NCBI GenBank assembly: GCA_017311185.1
Contig: JAESUZ010003409.1
Span: 62,001-126,000, forward strand
Origin: Proteles cristata cristata
Lineage: Eukaryota > Chordata > Mammalia > Carnivora > Hyaenidae
DNA length: 64,000 bases
Direction of reading: 5' to 3'
Shown piece after piece: positions 1 through 10,560 of this stretch (the first letter of the stretch is position 1; each line of letters opens with the position of its first letter). The notes under the pieces were generated by a model, which worked only from the letters and a program-made list of their open reading frames with translations, made no database searches and had not been told where the DNA came from. A program made the translations under genes and the position numbers.

Positions 1-922
1 GTGTGAGGCTGTTTTCAGACTCTGAAAGCGCCGTGCGATTCTTTGGCTTTTAACTCTGTTTAGCACAAGGACTTTCTAGATGCACCGACATCACTCTGTG
101 TCGGGCCTTGAAGAAAATGGTTTCATCTCCTTCAGGGTTATTTTTTCCATCCATAACAGGATAGATAACCCCTCTCACACCCGCGAGTAGTTACGAGGAT
201 TTGATGAAATAACGTGTGCCCGGTGCCCGGCAGAGGGAGTGGCCAGAGTAGCTGCTCAGTTAAATGCCAGTTTTGGGATGATCAGTCTTGTTCTGTTCTG
301 TCCAGGACTTTTATGGGTGAGAAGGCACAGGACACTATCCCTGTATCAGGGAATACTTGGAACCGGAAACAGGGAGCTGAGTGTCCACGCCCCTCCCCCC
401 ACACCTGGTCCTGCGTCTTTCCCTGTGCTCTGACCGGGACGTGGAGAGTGACCCTCGCTGCCACCTCCCTTGGCCAGCTTCGTCCTCGGATGCTCGTCTC
501 CACGTGTGTACTCCTCTCCTCGCTCTTACTTCCCTTTCTCTTTGCCCAAGCTGCCCACTACCTTCTGCTTTGTTCCCTCTCTGCCTTGACACATACTTTG
601 TCACCCTGGATTTATCCCCTTCTTTCCTTCTGGCCTGTGATCCCTGCTGCTGTCCCGGAAAGGAGCTTCCTGCTCCTTAACTGCTGTTTTGGACGATGGG
701 ACCAGCCCCCGGCTTCTCCCGCGCAGAGCCGTCTGTCTGCCTCGATGGAGGGGTCCGTCTCAACGCAGTAGGTGGATGCATTTCCAGACCAGCAGCTTTA
801 CTTTTCAGAGATCCACAGGGCGGTGGCCTTGCGGCTCATAGGGAAGGGGAAGCGGCTTTCTTATGATGGATTTTATAAGAGCCCTAACAAAAATATTACC
901 TCTGGCGCTCAGATGTAAACCC
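1..922. other. Unassigned sequence, no gene seen
   Basis: No repeat is confidently recognised here. Positions 430-680 are rich in C and T on the plus strand and faintly resemble the 3' region of an L2 element, but too weakly to call. The overlapping ORFs (up to 185 codons at 214-771) have no recognisable domain and a composition expected from a pyrimidine-rich tract, so I do not treat them as genes. Confidence 0.5.
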
Positions 923-1160
923 TGGGGCTCCTGGGTGGCTCAGTCGGTTAACCATCCAAATTCGGCTCAGGTCGTGATCTCATAGTTTGTGTTCGTGAGC
1001 TCAAGCCCCACATCGGGCTCTGTGCTGACAGCTCAGAGCCTGGAGCTGCTTCGGATTCTGTGTCTCCCTCTGTCTCTCAGCCCCTCCCCTGCTCACTCTC
1101 TGTCTCTCAGTCTCTCAAAATTACACAAATGTAAAAAAAATTATTTTAATTAAAAAAATC
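923..1160 (+). mobile_element. Feliform can-SINE (tRNA-derived), older copy
   Basis: The head reads GGGGCTCCTGGGTGGCTCAG and is followed by a decayed B-box region, the 'CTGACAGCTCAGAGCCTGG' body, a CT-rich tract and an A/T-rich tail. Divergence in the A and B boxes ('AACCATCCAAATTCGG') and a degraded tail point to an older copy. I could not delimit target-site duplications. Confidence 0.9.
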
Positions 1161-2375
1161 CTGCTGTCCAACGCTATCCCTTACAAACTATGTACATGCT
1201 TTTTGCTCACCGTTGATTTACTTAGAAAAATCTTAGAATAATCAGTAGAAGTAAAATCCCATTTGGATCATTCTATGGGCAATTTATTGCTAACTTCTGT
1301 TACACATACTAAATCACAGCATCGACTAGCTGGCATTTACAGGAAGAGGAAGGTGAATGGCACAGAGGCCTCATCCCCAACAGCTCACAGTCTGTTTTAT
1401 AAATCTGGCTCCAATTAAATTTAATTACCAGAGCCTCTTAAAACCACACTTCAGCCTGCGTAGAGAAAATACGAAGTTTTATCCGTTTATTTTGCAACTC
1501 AGGGAGGGCCGATCGTAACGCAGTTCTTAGTTCCTTACTCTGCCGTAAAGCAAAAATTAACTTCCAATTTTCCTTCTTTCTCTTTTTAATCTCTCAGCTC
1601 ATTCTAATTCTGGGTAAAATGGCAGTTTTATCACATGTCTATAAAAATATGCATATACATGTATATAAAATTACTTTCTCCATCTCACCACACCTCCATT
1701 CTGCTCTGATTGAAAACCAAGGAGGGTGTGCAAATAAGGGGAAGCCGGCCTCAGGGAAGAGGGCACCCACAGGCCACGTTCTGAGGGCACTTCCGCCCAG
1801 TCCAGTCGGGAGTGGTCCGGGCTGGAGCGGGGCGCTGGCCTCTAGCCTGCGGCTGCCCTTCGGAGAAGCAGGGCGCACTGAAAATTACAAGCTAACAACC
1901 TGGTTTGGGAGCAGAAGGGTGGGCAGGGGGCCTGGATCTCTTTTTCCTGCTGGATTGCTGGTGAAGCTGGCCATGTGGCTTCACCAAGCTCACCAGGACC
2001 TGCAGTCCCGGGCTGGGGCCAGAGGACGGCTTCACTGTGCGTCTGGAAGAGATGCTGGGGCCTACCGGGGCCGGCCTCCTTTGGGCTAGATGGCGGGCTC
2101 CACGAGACCGGGGAAGGGGTCCCTGTCCTCACCATGTCATCTGCCTCTCCACCGCAGGTGTTCAGCAGGTGAGACCAGCCCTTGCCGGCCGTCTGCACCA
2201 CAGGTTGCCAGTTCTGATGCATTAGTGGCACAGGGCACAGCCCTTCCTTGCTCTGCTGGGTGGGACCGACTGTCATTTCTGCCGACCAATCAGCTGCTTG
2301 GACTCCCGAAGGCTCTGGTCCTTCACATTCTGGGCGTTGAGCCAGTGGAGCTGCGTGGGATTCTCTATCTCTGGG
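1161..2375. other. Repeat-poor unique block, no gene seen
   Basis: From 1170 to about 1750 the sequence is balanced in composition and free of recognisable repeats. It contains a perfect 14-bp AT palindrome at 1413-1426 (AATTAAATTTAATT). From 1750 to 2375 the sequence becomes GC-rich. ORFs here (for example 1619-2089 plus, 1842-2276 minus) overlap on opposite strands and show no domain. Such blocks can hold conserved non-coding elements, but only alignment would show this. Confidence 0.5.
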
Positions 2376-2449
2376 CTGTGGGTTCGGGGCTTACACTGGG
2401 TGTAGAGATCACTTAAAAATAAAATCCTAAAAAAAAAAAAAAAAAAAGA
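2376..2449 (+). mobile_element. 5'-truncated old can-SINE with long A tail
   Basis: The end reads 'GGGTGTAGAGATCACTTAAAAATAAAATCC' in two adjoining pieces and is followed by about 19 A residues. That terminus is typical of an older carnivore SINE subfamily, distinct from the 'TCTCTCAAAAATAAATAAA' end of the other copies in the window. Only the 3' end is clear; the 5' part is decayed or missing. Confidence 0.65.
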
Positions 2450-2655
2450 ATAGAGGTTCTATTGTCATAGGTCACCTGGGATCACTGATGGGATCTTGTT
2501 TGATTTTTATTCCTTTTGAAGTCACCTGCTTTTCTTTCTCTGGAGTGTAGGAATTTTGGGATCATTGCTTTGTTCGAATGTTCTGAAACTTTGCAGAGAT
2601 GTATCTGGGAATGGATCATTTCTCCAGCATCCAGCTCTTTGTGAGGCCTTTTAAT
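2450..2655. other. Unassigned sequence left of a SINE
   Basis: AT-rich, T-biased sequence which continues on the far side of the SINE insertion (2898-3150). The two halves look like one pre-insertion locus, possibly a decayed LINE, but I cannot assign a family. Confidence 0.35.
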
Positions 2656-2882
2656 ATTTAAAATTTTTTTAATGTTTATTTATTTTTGAGAGACAGAGAC
2701 ACAGAGTGCGAGTGGAGGAGGGGTAGACAGAGAGGGAGACACAGAATCCGAAGCAGCCCCAGGCTCTGAGCTGTCCACATGGAGCCTGACACAGGGAGCC
2801 TGACACAGGGCTCAAACCCATGAACCGTGAGATCATGACCTGAGCCCAAGTTGGACACTAAACCAACTGAGCCACCCAGGTG
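2656..2882 (-). mobile_element. Feliform can-SINE with exact TSD and internal 14-bp duplication
   Basis: Antisense copy: T-rich tail at left, 'TGAGCCACCCAGGTG' head at right. A perfect 15-bp target-site duplication, GTGAGGCCTTTTAAT, lies at 2641-2655 and 2883-2897. Inside the element, GGAGCCTGACACAG occurs twice in direct tandem (2781-2794 and 2795-2808), a duplication not seen in the other copies. Confidence 0.95.
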
Positions 2883-2897
2883 GTGAGGCCTTTTAAT

Positions 2898-4389
2898 TTG
2901 AAGGCCAGATTTCCTGTTAGCCAGGGACATTTTCTTTCATTTCAAAATAGGCTTCTCCACGTGCGAATACATCTTTTTGGAGTTTATATTTTGATCATTT
3001 GAACCTCTAGATTTGATGCATGCATCTAGAAGAGTTTCTTACTTTTATCTTCCCACTCTTCCATTGAAAACTGAAGAACAGTCTTGGCATTCAGATATTT
3101 TATGCTCAAAATCTTTCTCTCGTTTGTCTATTGTTCTCTGTCAATTCCATGAGGCCTTTTGAGGAGGACAGCAGTGGCTGACATATGTGAGTTTGTCCAT
3201 AAGTTCATAAGGAAGGAAAAGGCACAGGCCCCAGGCAGAGACCCCGGGGGGTGGCTGACCACGGGGTGGCTTCTGCTACGTGGCTTCACCCAAAGGCCAC
3301 CCTGGAGTGTACGGCTGCAGGGTGAAGGACAGTTTCAGCAGCGGACTCTCCTTCAAGGAGGAGCTGGAGTCAAGACTCTTTGTCTCAGAACTTAGGGCTC
3401 AAACAGAAAGGAAGTATCAGATGTGGTGGCTCCCAGGGCAGCCAGGCTGAGGAAGTCAGATGCCAGAAGACACATGGGCAAGGGGTAAGTGGGCCAAACG
3501 GACACCCTTGCTGAGGCAGAGACATGAGGTAGCCGGTTCTTCTCAGCGGAGAGCGGTGCCTGAGGAGAACTCACCCAGACCCTTCCATCTACGGAGCCAA
3601 CAATAGAGAGTGGATTTGGTGGCGGTCTCCATTCACTGACACTGAAGACATTTCAACGCACCATCTCCTCATCACCCAGAGGGTACTGCCAGTGTGGGGC
3701 TCGGGAGAAGGTGCAGAGGGAAAAGACACGGGACGGGTCTGGAGAAGGGAGGGGATCCAGGACCTCACCCACAGGTTGAAATCTTCCGGATGTTAAGTGT
3801 AGACATGTTGTGAGTTTGGAGAGGGGCGGGATTCCAATGGGCAGTGGGAGGCTGGCTGGACGAAGGCTCTGGAAAGGCAGCCTTCTCTTGGGTGGGGGTG
3901 GGGGAAGGTGGTGGTGGAGTGACTGGGTCCAGGGTGAGGGGCCAGAGCTGACAGAGGGCATGGCGGAATTTGAAGGGATAGAAGCAACGGATAAAACACC
4001 TTTAACCAGGTGTTTCCAGGTTGCCCTTTCTTCCAAGAAATCCACACACACAGAAAATATTTTCAACCACAGAGAAGGCCCACAAAATAGTGGAGAGTCT
4101 CTTATTCATAAACAAACAGAATTCAGGGCAACCAAGGTCTGGGGCAACAGGTTCTGTTTTCGAGAAGATCTTATGGATTATCTTCTCGAGCTGTAGCCAA
4201 TGCTCTGAGGAGACAAAGAGACTATATTCTAGATATGGGAATGTTCTAGACCGGGAGTTAAACTACGTTGGGTGGTTCTCTTTGGGAAGCCATTACAGTG
4301 CTTTGAGGGGCTAATGGGAAAAGAATGTGAGCCAGTTTGGATGAGAGAGAAGACAGTCTTGGAGATTAGCTAAAGAAGGATGCAGGGCG
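2898..4389. other. Unassigned sequence with a short hairpin, no gene seen
   Basis: No repeat family is clear. It includes a G-rich tract near 3888-3920 and a perfect inverted repeat with 10-bp arms at 4160-4169 and 4180-4189. The ORF pair 3653-4066 minus and 3810-4196 plus overlap each other and have no recognisable domain. Confidence 0.5.
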
Positions 4390-4855
4390 TATACGCTTCC
4401 TATTGCTGCTGCAACAAATTGCAGGGACTTAGTGGCTGAAAACAACCAAAAAATGATTACCTTACAGTTGTGGAGGTTGGAAGTTGGAAAACAGGTCTTA
4501 TGGGCAGGACTCCACTCCTTTCGAAGACCCCAGAGAGTCTCTTCCTTGCCTCTAACCTTGTGGAAATCCCTTGTATTCTTTGGCTCATGCTCCCCTTCCA
4601 CCAGCGGCATCACTTTGACCTATGTCTCTGTTGTCATATCTTCTTCCCTTGCTCTGACCCTTCTACTTTCCTCTTACAAGGACCTTTATATTAGGTTGGG
4701 CCCACCCAGGTAATCCAGAATAGTCTTCCCATCTCAAAATACTTAACCTGCAAAAGTCTCTTTTCCCATGTAAAGTATCATATTCACAGGTTCCCAGGAT
4801 TAGAATGTGGACGTGTTCAGGGCAGAGGGGGCGTTATTCCATCTACCACACAGGG
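4390..4855 (-). mobile_element. ERVL-MaLR LTR (MLT1-type), antisense
   Basis: The left end 'CTATTGCTGCTGCAACAAATT' followed by 'ACTTAGTGGCTGAAAACAAC' and 'CTTACAGTTGTGGAGG' is the reverse complement of the 3' end of MLT1-type solitary LTRs. 'TTGGGCCCACCCAGGTAATCC' and 'ATTCACAGGTTCCCAGGATTAG' further right fit the same family in order. It is a decayed solitary LTR with no internal viral coding region visible. Confidence 0.75.
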
Positions 4856-6924
4856 TTAAGGTAGGAATTTTGAAAAAGAATGGGAGAGCCAAGCATGCTT
4901 ATTTACTAAAGGGAAAGCGCCAGGAAAGAGAGGGAGAGATTTCAGATACAGGGTGAGCAGGGGAAGACTGATGAAGAATGCTTCCATGGAGGTGGAAGGG
5001 CTGATGTCAAAGACACAGGTATGGGCAATACTCATGAACAGGAAGAATGAAATGGAGTAGAGATGAGTGATGGGTACAGAAATAATGTGATTGGCGGTGG
5101 GTGGGTGGAAGGAGGCAATTTTCTTGATGGAATTGGAGATGAGGTTCGCAGGGAGAGGGGGAAGGAGTTAAGGATGAAGGTTGAGCCTGGAAAGCTGATG
5201 AGCAATATGTAGGGGGATCAAGCACCACCCCTCTGGGAACAAACTCTCCATGACCAGTGTTTTCTTCTCTACTTTCTTCCAAATCTGCCTCGATCCCAAT
5301 GGGGGCTCCCACAGCCAATATTCTGCAGCTTCAAGCTGCCTCTGGCCTTAGTGAGTAAAAGAAGAGAAGAGTTGAGTTGGGGAACACTCAGAGGTAGATT
5401 CTGGAAGACCAGACCTGTTAAACATCTGTGTTTCAGATGCCACTTACGGTTTTACAGGATTCAAACACCTTTTTCACGGGAGTGCCACATGAGCACCTCA
5501 CCGAGGGTTGTGAGATGGTGATTCCCAATTTTTTCCACCTCTATTCATGGTCATCCATTGTCTGTAGGGCAGAAGAACCCAGAGGTTGGGACCCCAAACT
5601 GTATCCAGTCTGCTGTGGATAGAAAAAGAGTCTGAGAGGTCAGAGCAGAGGACACTATGCCTGCTCTTTGCTCCTGGAGAGGCTCGATGGGGGTGTCTCT
5701 CCTGCTGACTCAGTGTGTCTACACCTGGGAACCACCACATGAGTGCTGGCCCCAGGAGGGGGTACGTCCCTGGATGGGGGAGTCTTTGCTGGGAAGCACA
5801 CGGTAGACACAGAAATGGTACATGGCTGAACTCTCTTCCCCGGCTCTCACAGGGCTCTCTGACCGCCTCTGAGATTTGAACCTGGAAGATGTTGCCCCAG
5901 CAGCGGTTCAAGCAGGAAAGCCACGAAACCTGAGGACCCAAGACAGAAGACTACTTGGGTCTCAGGAATTTGGGGGCAGAGTCGGCTTACAGGGCAGAGA
6001 GAGGATCTCAGGCCACTGCTGTTGCATGAAGTCAGAGGCTCTGGGCGGCCTCGGGGGTACCAGGAACCTCCTTCTTCCGGCCGAGATGTAAGGCGACTCA
6101 GGAAAGCCACCCGGCTACACCCATGAAGGGATAGAGATGGAGAATCAAGGTATGTCAACCTGATGGCATTTTCTGTGTTAGTTTTGTCTGGGGGGTGGGG
6201 CAAAAGACAGGTACAGACTCTCAGTGTGGAGGAGGAAGGTACGCCAGGCCTTCGGAAGAGTCCACGCGGCTCCCGGACGCAGGAGAGCCTGGGATTCCGA
6301 GGGTGGACGAGGCTTGTCTGGGGCGACACTGGCAGGGGCCTCGGGCCAAATCACACAACGTGTGGTTTTCCCGTAAGGCCGGACCATTCATTAACGTGCT
6401 CTGCTTCTTACCCGTGAAAGAAGGAGGAGGACACAGGAGTGTGTATTTTCCAGCAGAGACGATTCCAGAAAGAACTTTGGTAGGGAGCACATCTGTTACA
6501 ATTATTCTTGCTCTATGACATCTCCCATACTGCCTGGCCCACATGCGTGCGGCATCACTGAAGATTTATTAAGTGCGGCACAATTATTTTTGGTAATTGA
6601 GTGTTTCAGGAACCGCACGTTGTCATTTTAAAGAGGCCAAAAGTTTGACAGGCTGAAGCATCTGTCCTTCAAGACATCTGGAGTTGGGACACCAGGCAAA
6701 GAAGAACAGGTGCTTAAAATTAGATATTAAGAGAATAATCACAGTGTTTCAAACAAAACTTGAACGAGTTATTCTCTGTTTGGTTTTCCTCGCCCACCCC
6801 TCGCTCCCCACCTTTGTATGCCTGCTCACGGCCAGAGATCTCTCCTCTTTGCTTGCAACTTCAAGCAGATGAGGCTCCCAGATTATCTCTGGCCGGATTA
6901 TTTTACCACCCATGTGGGATCAGC
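4856..6924. other. Unassigned sequence, possible old interspersed repeat at 4860-5230
   Basis: The purine-rich stretch 4860-5230 (for example 'GGAAAGAGAGGGAGAGATTTCAG') resembles a dispersed mammalian repeat that I cannot name with confidence. From 5300 to 6920 I see no repeat and no gene. ORFs such as 5847-6329 minus (160 codons) and 6195-6518 plus overlap on opposite strands and carry no domain. Confidence 0.4.
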
Positions 6925-7110
6925 GGACGGAGGTGTGGTGGACAGCCAGTGGCGTTCGGAGCCAGAAGACTTGAATTCACGTTGCAGATCGTTTTCCGCC
7001 CCGGCTCTGGGGACTTGGATAATCTATAACGTAAGACACATTTTCTTCCTCTGTGCACCGCAGATCATAATTACACTTTCCTCCGGAAGTAATGCACATT
7101 GTAACTCTTA
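6925..7110 (+). mobile_element. MIR fragment, probable
   Basis: 'TGTGGTGGACAGCCAGTGGC' followed by 'GGAGCCAGAAGACTTGAATTC' and later 'GGGGACTTGGATAATCT' follows the order of the MIR 5' half and core. Divergence is high, as expected for this ancient tRNA-derived SINE. Confidence 0.5.
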
Positions 7111-7405
7111 GCAAAATGTGTGGGGCTGTGTGCATGCCTGTGATGGATTTTGCAGGGATGCCTCTAAAACTTCTTGAGCCGTGCACATTCGCAGCCTTTG
7201 TAAATATTCCCTTGGGTTGAAATGTCTCTTTCAACGTACAAGGAGGGCTTCCCAAATCCCAAGCCTCTAAGCTTCAATACAAAAGTCTTCATTAAAGGAG
7301 TGACTCTGGTCATCATGCACCTCTATGTACATGAAAACCCTTCAAATCCTAAATTAGTGAGAAAGTAAAACTCTGTAGAAGCCCAAAGACAAGAAAATGT
7401 GGGAA
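7111..7405. other. Unassigned sequence
   Basis: About 300 bases with no recognisable gene or repeat. Composition is balanced. The right boundary is the target-site duplication of the next SINE. Confidence 0.5.
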
Positions 7406-7418
7406 GAGTGATCAGGGC

Positions 7419-7627
7419 CAGGGCGCCTGCGTGGCTCAGTCGGTTAAGCATCCGACTTGGGCTCAGGTCATGATATTGCACTCTGTAGGTTTGAGCCCCG
7501 TGTCAAGCTCTGTGCTGATAGCTCGCGGAGCCTGGAGCCTGCTTCCCATTCTGTGTCTCCTTCTTTCTCTGCCCCTCCCCTGCTCACACTCTGTCTCTCT
7601 CTCTGTCAAAAATACACATAAAAAAAA
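7419..7627 (+). mobile_element. Feliform can-SINE, full length
   Basis: Head 'GGGCGCCTGCGTGGCTCAG', A-box and B-box regions ('GGTTTGAGCCCC'), CT tract and A-rich tail are all present. The target-site duplication GAGTGATCAGGGC (7406-7418) versus GAGCGATCAGGGC (7628-7640) differs at one base. It interrupts or borders the decayed L1 to its right. Confidence 0.93.
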
Positions 7628-7640
7628 GAGCGATCAGGGC

Positions 7641-8480
7641 AAAACAAACATTAACCATTTAACTAAAATAACACCTGATTTAAATAAAGACAGGATGAAA
7701 CCAAAATACTGGTCACGAACCTAGTTAGTCCGGATGGGATTAATCAGAGTTAAAATACACCCCAATCTCTAAGAGGTGGGATAGTGATTAACGTAAGATT
7801 TTACCAACTTACAGGCGGATGTTACAACTTCTAGAGAAACCACCACAAGGTAGGAATTGAGGGCAGAGCTTTCAAAGTAGTAAAGAGAAAACAAAAGAAA
7901 AAAAGAAACTCGACTATTCTACAACATGCCAAGGAAGGAATCATAATGATAAATAAATAAACAAAAGAAAGTGAGAAAACAAGAAAAGTAAAAAGCACAC
8001 AAAATGAAAAGGTAGATATAAGTCTTCATCTATCATTCAATATATGTGAATGACGTAAACCATCCAGTGACATGATAAATGTCATCACCCAGGATTTAAA
8101 AAAGCAGACCAGCCATATTCTGCTTAAAAGACACAGTAAAGCTAAAACATACAGTTGAAAAGTAACAGAATGGACAAGATACGGCAGGAAAACACGGACC
8201 ATATATAGGTGCAGCAACGGTGGACAAACCACACACAGGTGTAAGCGTATCAGACGAAGTAGATGTTCAGGTAAAAAACAGCCTGAGAGACACAGCAGGT
8301 CAAAACATGATGATAAAATAGTTCAGGTCACAAGCTAGACGTCCCAGTTCTGACCTTGCTCGCCCATAACGACGTAACCTTAAAACACGTGAAATAAAAC
8401 TTGACAGAGTCGGATGGAGCAGTAAAGAGACTCACCATCGTAGTGGAGATTTTAATGCACTTCTCCAGGTTTTTGTTTTA
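7641..8480 (+). mobile_element. Decayed LINE-1 fragment, sense (ORF2-like)
   Basis: A-rich sense strand with the word order of the L1 ORF2 endonuclease region ('AAAAGACACAGTAAAGC', 'TCAGACGAAGTAGATGTTCAGG', 'AACATGATGATAAAATAG', 'GGAGATTTTAATGC'). Stop codons and indels are frequent, so no ORF survives. It is cut at the right by the inverted SINE pair. Confidence 0.6.
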
Positions 8481-8503
8481 ATTTTTTTAAAATATTTTCT
8501 TTT

Positions 8504-8732
8504 GGGGTGCCTGAGTGGCTTAGTCGGTTAAGCGTCCAACTTTCGCTTAGGTCATGATCTCGCGGTTCGTGGGTTCGAGCCCCGCGTCGGGGTCTGTGCT
8601 GACTGCCAGCTCAGAGCCTGGAGCCTGTTTCAGTCTGTGACTCCCTCTCTCTCTGACCCTCCCCTGCTCATGCTGTCTCTCTCTCTCTCTCTCTCTCTCC
8701 TAGAAATAAATAAAAATATTAAAAAAATATAT
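8504..8732 (+). mobile_element. Young-subfamily can-SINE inserted in tail of another SINE
   Basis: The body has the young-subfamily markers: 'TGGCTTAGTCGG', 'ACTTTCGCTTAGG', 'GACTGCCAGCTCAG', 'CAGTCTGTGACTCCC', a long (CT)n and the end 'CCTAGAAATAAATAAAAATA'. It lies within the T-rich (antisense tail) region that belongs to the opposite-strand SINE at right, so it inserted after that copy. Confidence 0.93.
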
Positions 8733-8734
8733 AT

Positions 8735-8927
8735 TCTTTATTTTTGAGAGGGAGACAGAGCATGAGCGGGGAGGGGCAGAGAGAGAGGGAGACACAGAAC
8801 CCGAAGCAGCTCCAGGCGCTGAGCTGTCCAGCACGGAGCCCGACGCGGGGCTCGAACTTGTGAACGGTAAGATCGTGATCTGAGCCAAAATCAGATGCTT
8901 CACCAACGGAGCCGCTGAGGTGCCCCC
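8735..8927 (-). mobile_element. Feliform can-SINE, antisense
   Basis: Antisense order: T-rich tail, purine tract 'GAGAGGGAGACAGAG', body, and head complement 'GAGCCGCTGAGGTGCCCCC' at right. It forms a near-contiguous inverted pair with the plus-strand copy at 8504-8732. Confidence 0.92.
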
Positions 8928-9079
8928 ATACTTGTCCACATTGAAAAGTCAGGGAGGAGGTGGAAGAGTCAAACAGCACGACGAGTCTAACTTGTGTGTG
9001 TAAGACACTGTACCCACCACCTGCACAGTATGCGGTTTCCTCAAGCACACGAGGTGTTTATGAGGCCTCAACCCACTCC

Positions 9080-9260
9080 AGAGCAGGGTGGCCCCGTACA
9101 GCTTCGTGCAGTGACGGAGGTCTGGTGTGGCAGCCACAGCATGACTGAAACATGGGGACTGAGACAAAGAGACTGAATTTTAAATTTTATTGAATTTTAA
9201 TTAGTTTATATTTATACAGCCATTGTGGCTAGTGGTTACGGTATTGGACATTGTAATACC
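9080..9260 (+). mobile_element. hAT DNA transposon fragment (MER3-like), probable
   Basis: 'TTGTGGCTAGTGGTTACGGT' followed by 'ATTGGACATTGTAATA' and the preceding AT-rich run match the end of MER3-type non-autonomous hAT elements ('GTGGCTAGTGGCTACCGTATTGGACAG'). Only one end is clear and the exact family is uncertain. Confidence 0.55.
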
Positions 9261-9402
9261 GGCTCATAAATCTTAGCACATTTTTAAGGATTGGTCAGTA
9301 AGATCATATTCCTTGACAGTAACAAAAATTCAGTGCCAAAATCAGTATTGAAAGATAACTAAAAAATCTCATCCATTTCGAAATGAAAACGACTTCTAAA
9401 TA

Positions 9403-9620
9403 GGGGCCCCTGGGTGGCCTAGTTAGTCAAGCATCCTACTTCAGCTCAGATCATGACCTCACGGTTAGTGGGTTCAAGCCCCGCATCAGGCTCTTTGCTG
9501 ACAGCTCAGAGCCTTCAGCTGCTTCAGATACTGTGTCTCCCTTTCTCTCTGCCCCTTGCTCTCTCACTCTGTGTGTGTCTCTCTCACTGAAAAATAAACT
9601 TTAAAAAATTTTTTTAAATG
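9403..9620 (+). mobile_element. Feliform can-SINE, full length
   Basis: Head 'GGGGCCCCTGGGTGGCCTAG', B-box region 'GGTTCAAGCCCC', CT tract and tail 'GAAAAATAAACTTTAAAAAA'. The target-site duplication CTTCTAAATA is at 9393-9402 and 9621-9630. The next SINE starts 22 bp further right and its own duplication overlaps this one. Confidence 0.93.
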
Positions 9621-9642
9621 CTTCTAAATAATTCAGAGGTCA

Positions 9643-9894
9643 GGGGCGCCTGGGTGGCTTAGTCGGTTAAGCGTCTGACTTTCGCTTAGGTCATGATCTC
9701 ACGGTTTGTGGGTTCAAGCCCCGTGTCGGGCTCTACGCTGACAGCCAGCTCTGAGCCTGGAGCCTATTTCAGAGTCTGTGTCTCCCTCTCTCTCTAACCC
9801 TCCCCTGCTCACGCTGTCTCTATCTCTCTCTCAAAAGTAAATAAAAAAAAAAAAGTTAAAAAAATTTAAAATAAATTAAAAATAAATAAATAAA
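9643..9894 (+). mobile_element. Young-subfamily can-SINE with perfect 18-bp TSD
   Basis: Complete copy with 'GGCTTAGTCGG', 'ACTTTCGCTTAGG', 'GACAGCCAGCTCTGAGCC' and an A-rich tail extended by (AAAT)n. The duplication TAAATAATTCAGAGGTCA is perfect at 9625-9642 and 9895-9912, which indicates a recent insertion. Confidence 0.95.
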
Positions 9895-9912
9895 TAAATA
9901 ATTCAGAGGTCA

Positions 9913-10560
9913 AAGAGACATCATAATGGAAGATCGAATGTATTTAGGGTTGGAGAATAACAAAAATACAGAAGGTGTGAACTTGTGTTGAAGCTAAATT
10001 TGGTAGAGAGAAACGTAAAGCCTTATAAACTTACACAAGAAAAGAAAACCCAAGCAATAACCTCAGACTAGGTAGACTGACAAAATATAAACAAAATTAC
10101 CCCCGACCCAAAGGAAATATTAAAGGTAAGATCAACATTACTTAAATAGAAGAGGAAGGAATAATCCAGAGAACAGAGTTTGTTGTTTGAAAAGATTACT
10201 TACATTGATGAACCATTGGCAGTATTTATCAAGAAAATAAAGCTCAGATAAACGATACTAGTAAGAAAAAGGCAACTTAGCCACATGAATGGCAGAGATT
10301 AACATGTGAGGAGATACTATGACGGGGAAATGACTTTGTGTCCCATTTTTTAAAACTTAGGCATAAATGGACAAATTCCTAGAAAACTATAAATTATTGA
10401 AATTGACTCGAGATGTAAAGAATCAAGATGAAATTGACTCAAGATGCCATTAAAGAATCACTCATTTATGGTAAACGTTTAACAAATTAGGAATGAAAGG
10501 AAACTCTTTTTAGCCTGTTAAAGATTATCTACAAAATACCCGCCGCAAAGGTGAACAAGA
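9913..10560 (+). mobile_element. Decayed LINE-1 ORF2 fragment, sense
   Basis: A-rich strand with L1 ORF2 word order ('GCATAAATGGACAAATTCCT' and 'AGAAAACTATAAATTATTG' at 10361-10399), characteristic of the reverse-transcriptase region of L1M elements. Frameshifts and stops are dense. It is probably the continuation of the L1 at 7641-8480. Confidence 0.65.

Noticed and set aside
3888..3920. G-quadruplex at a G-rich tract
   Set aside because: Only three G-runs of three or more are present; the fourth is GG, so it does not meet the usual motif.
8504..9900. Regularly repeated units resembling a CRISPR-like array
   Set aside because: The similar units are about 220-bp SINEs with their own TSDs in both orientations; this is mammalian DNA.
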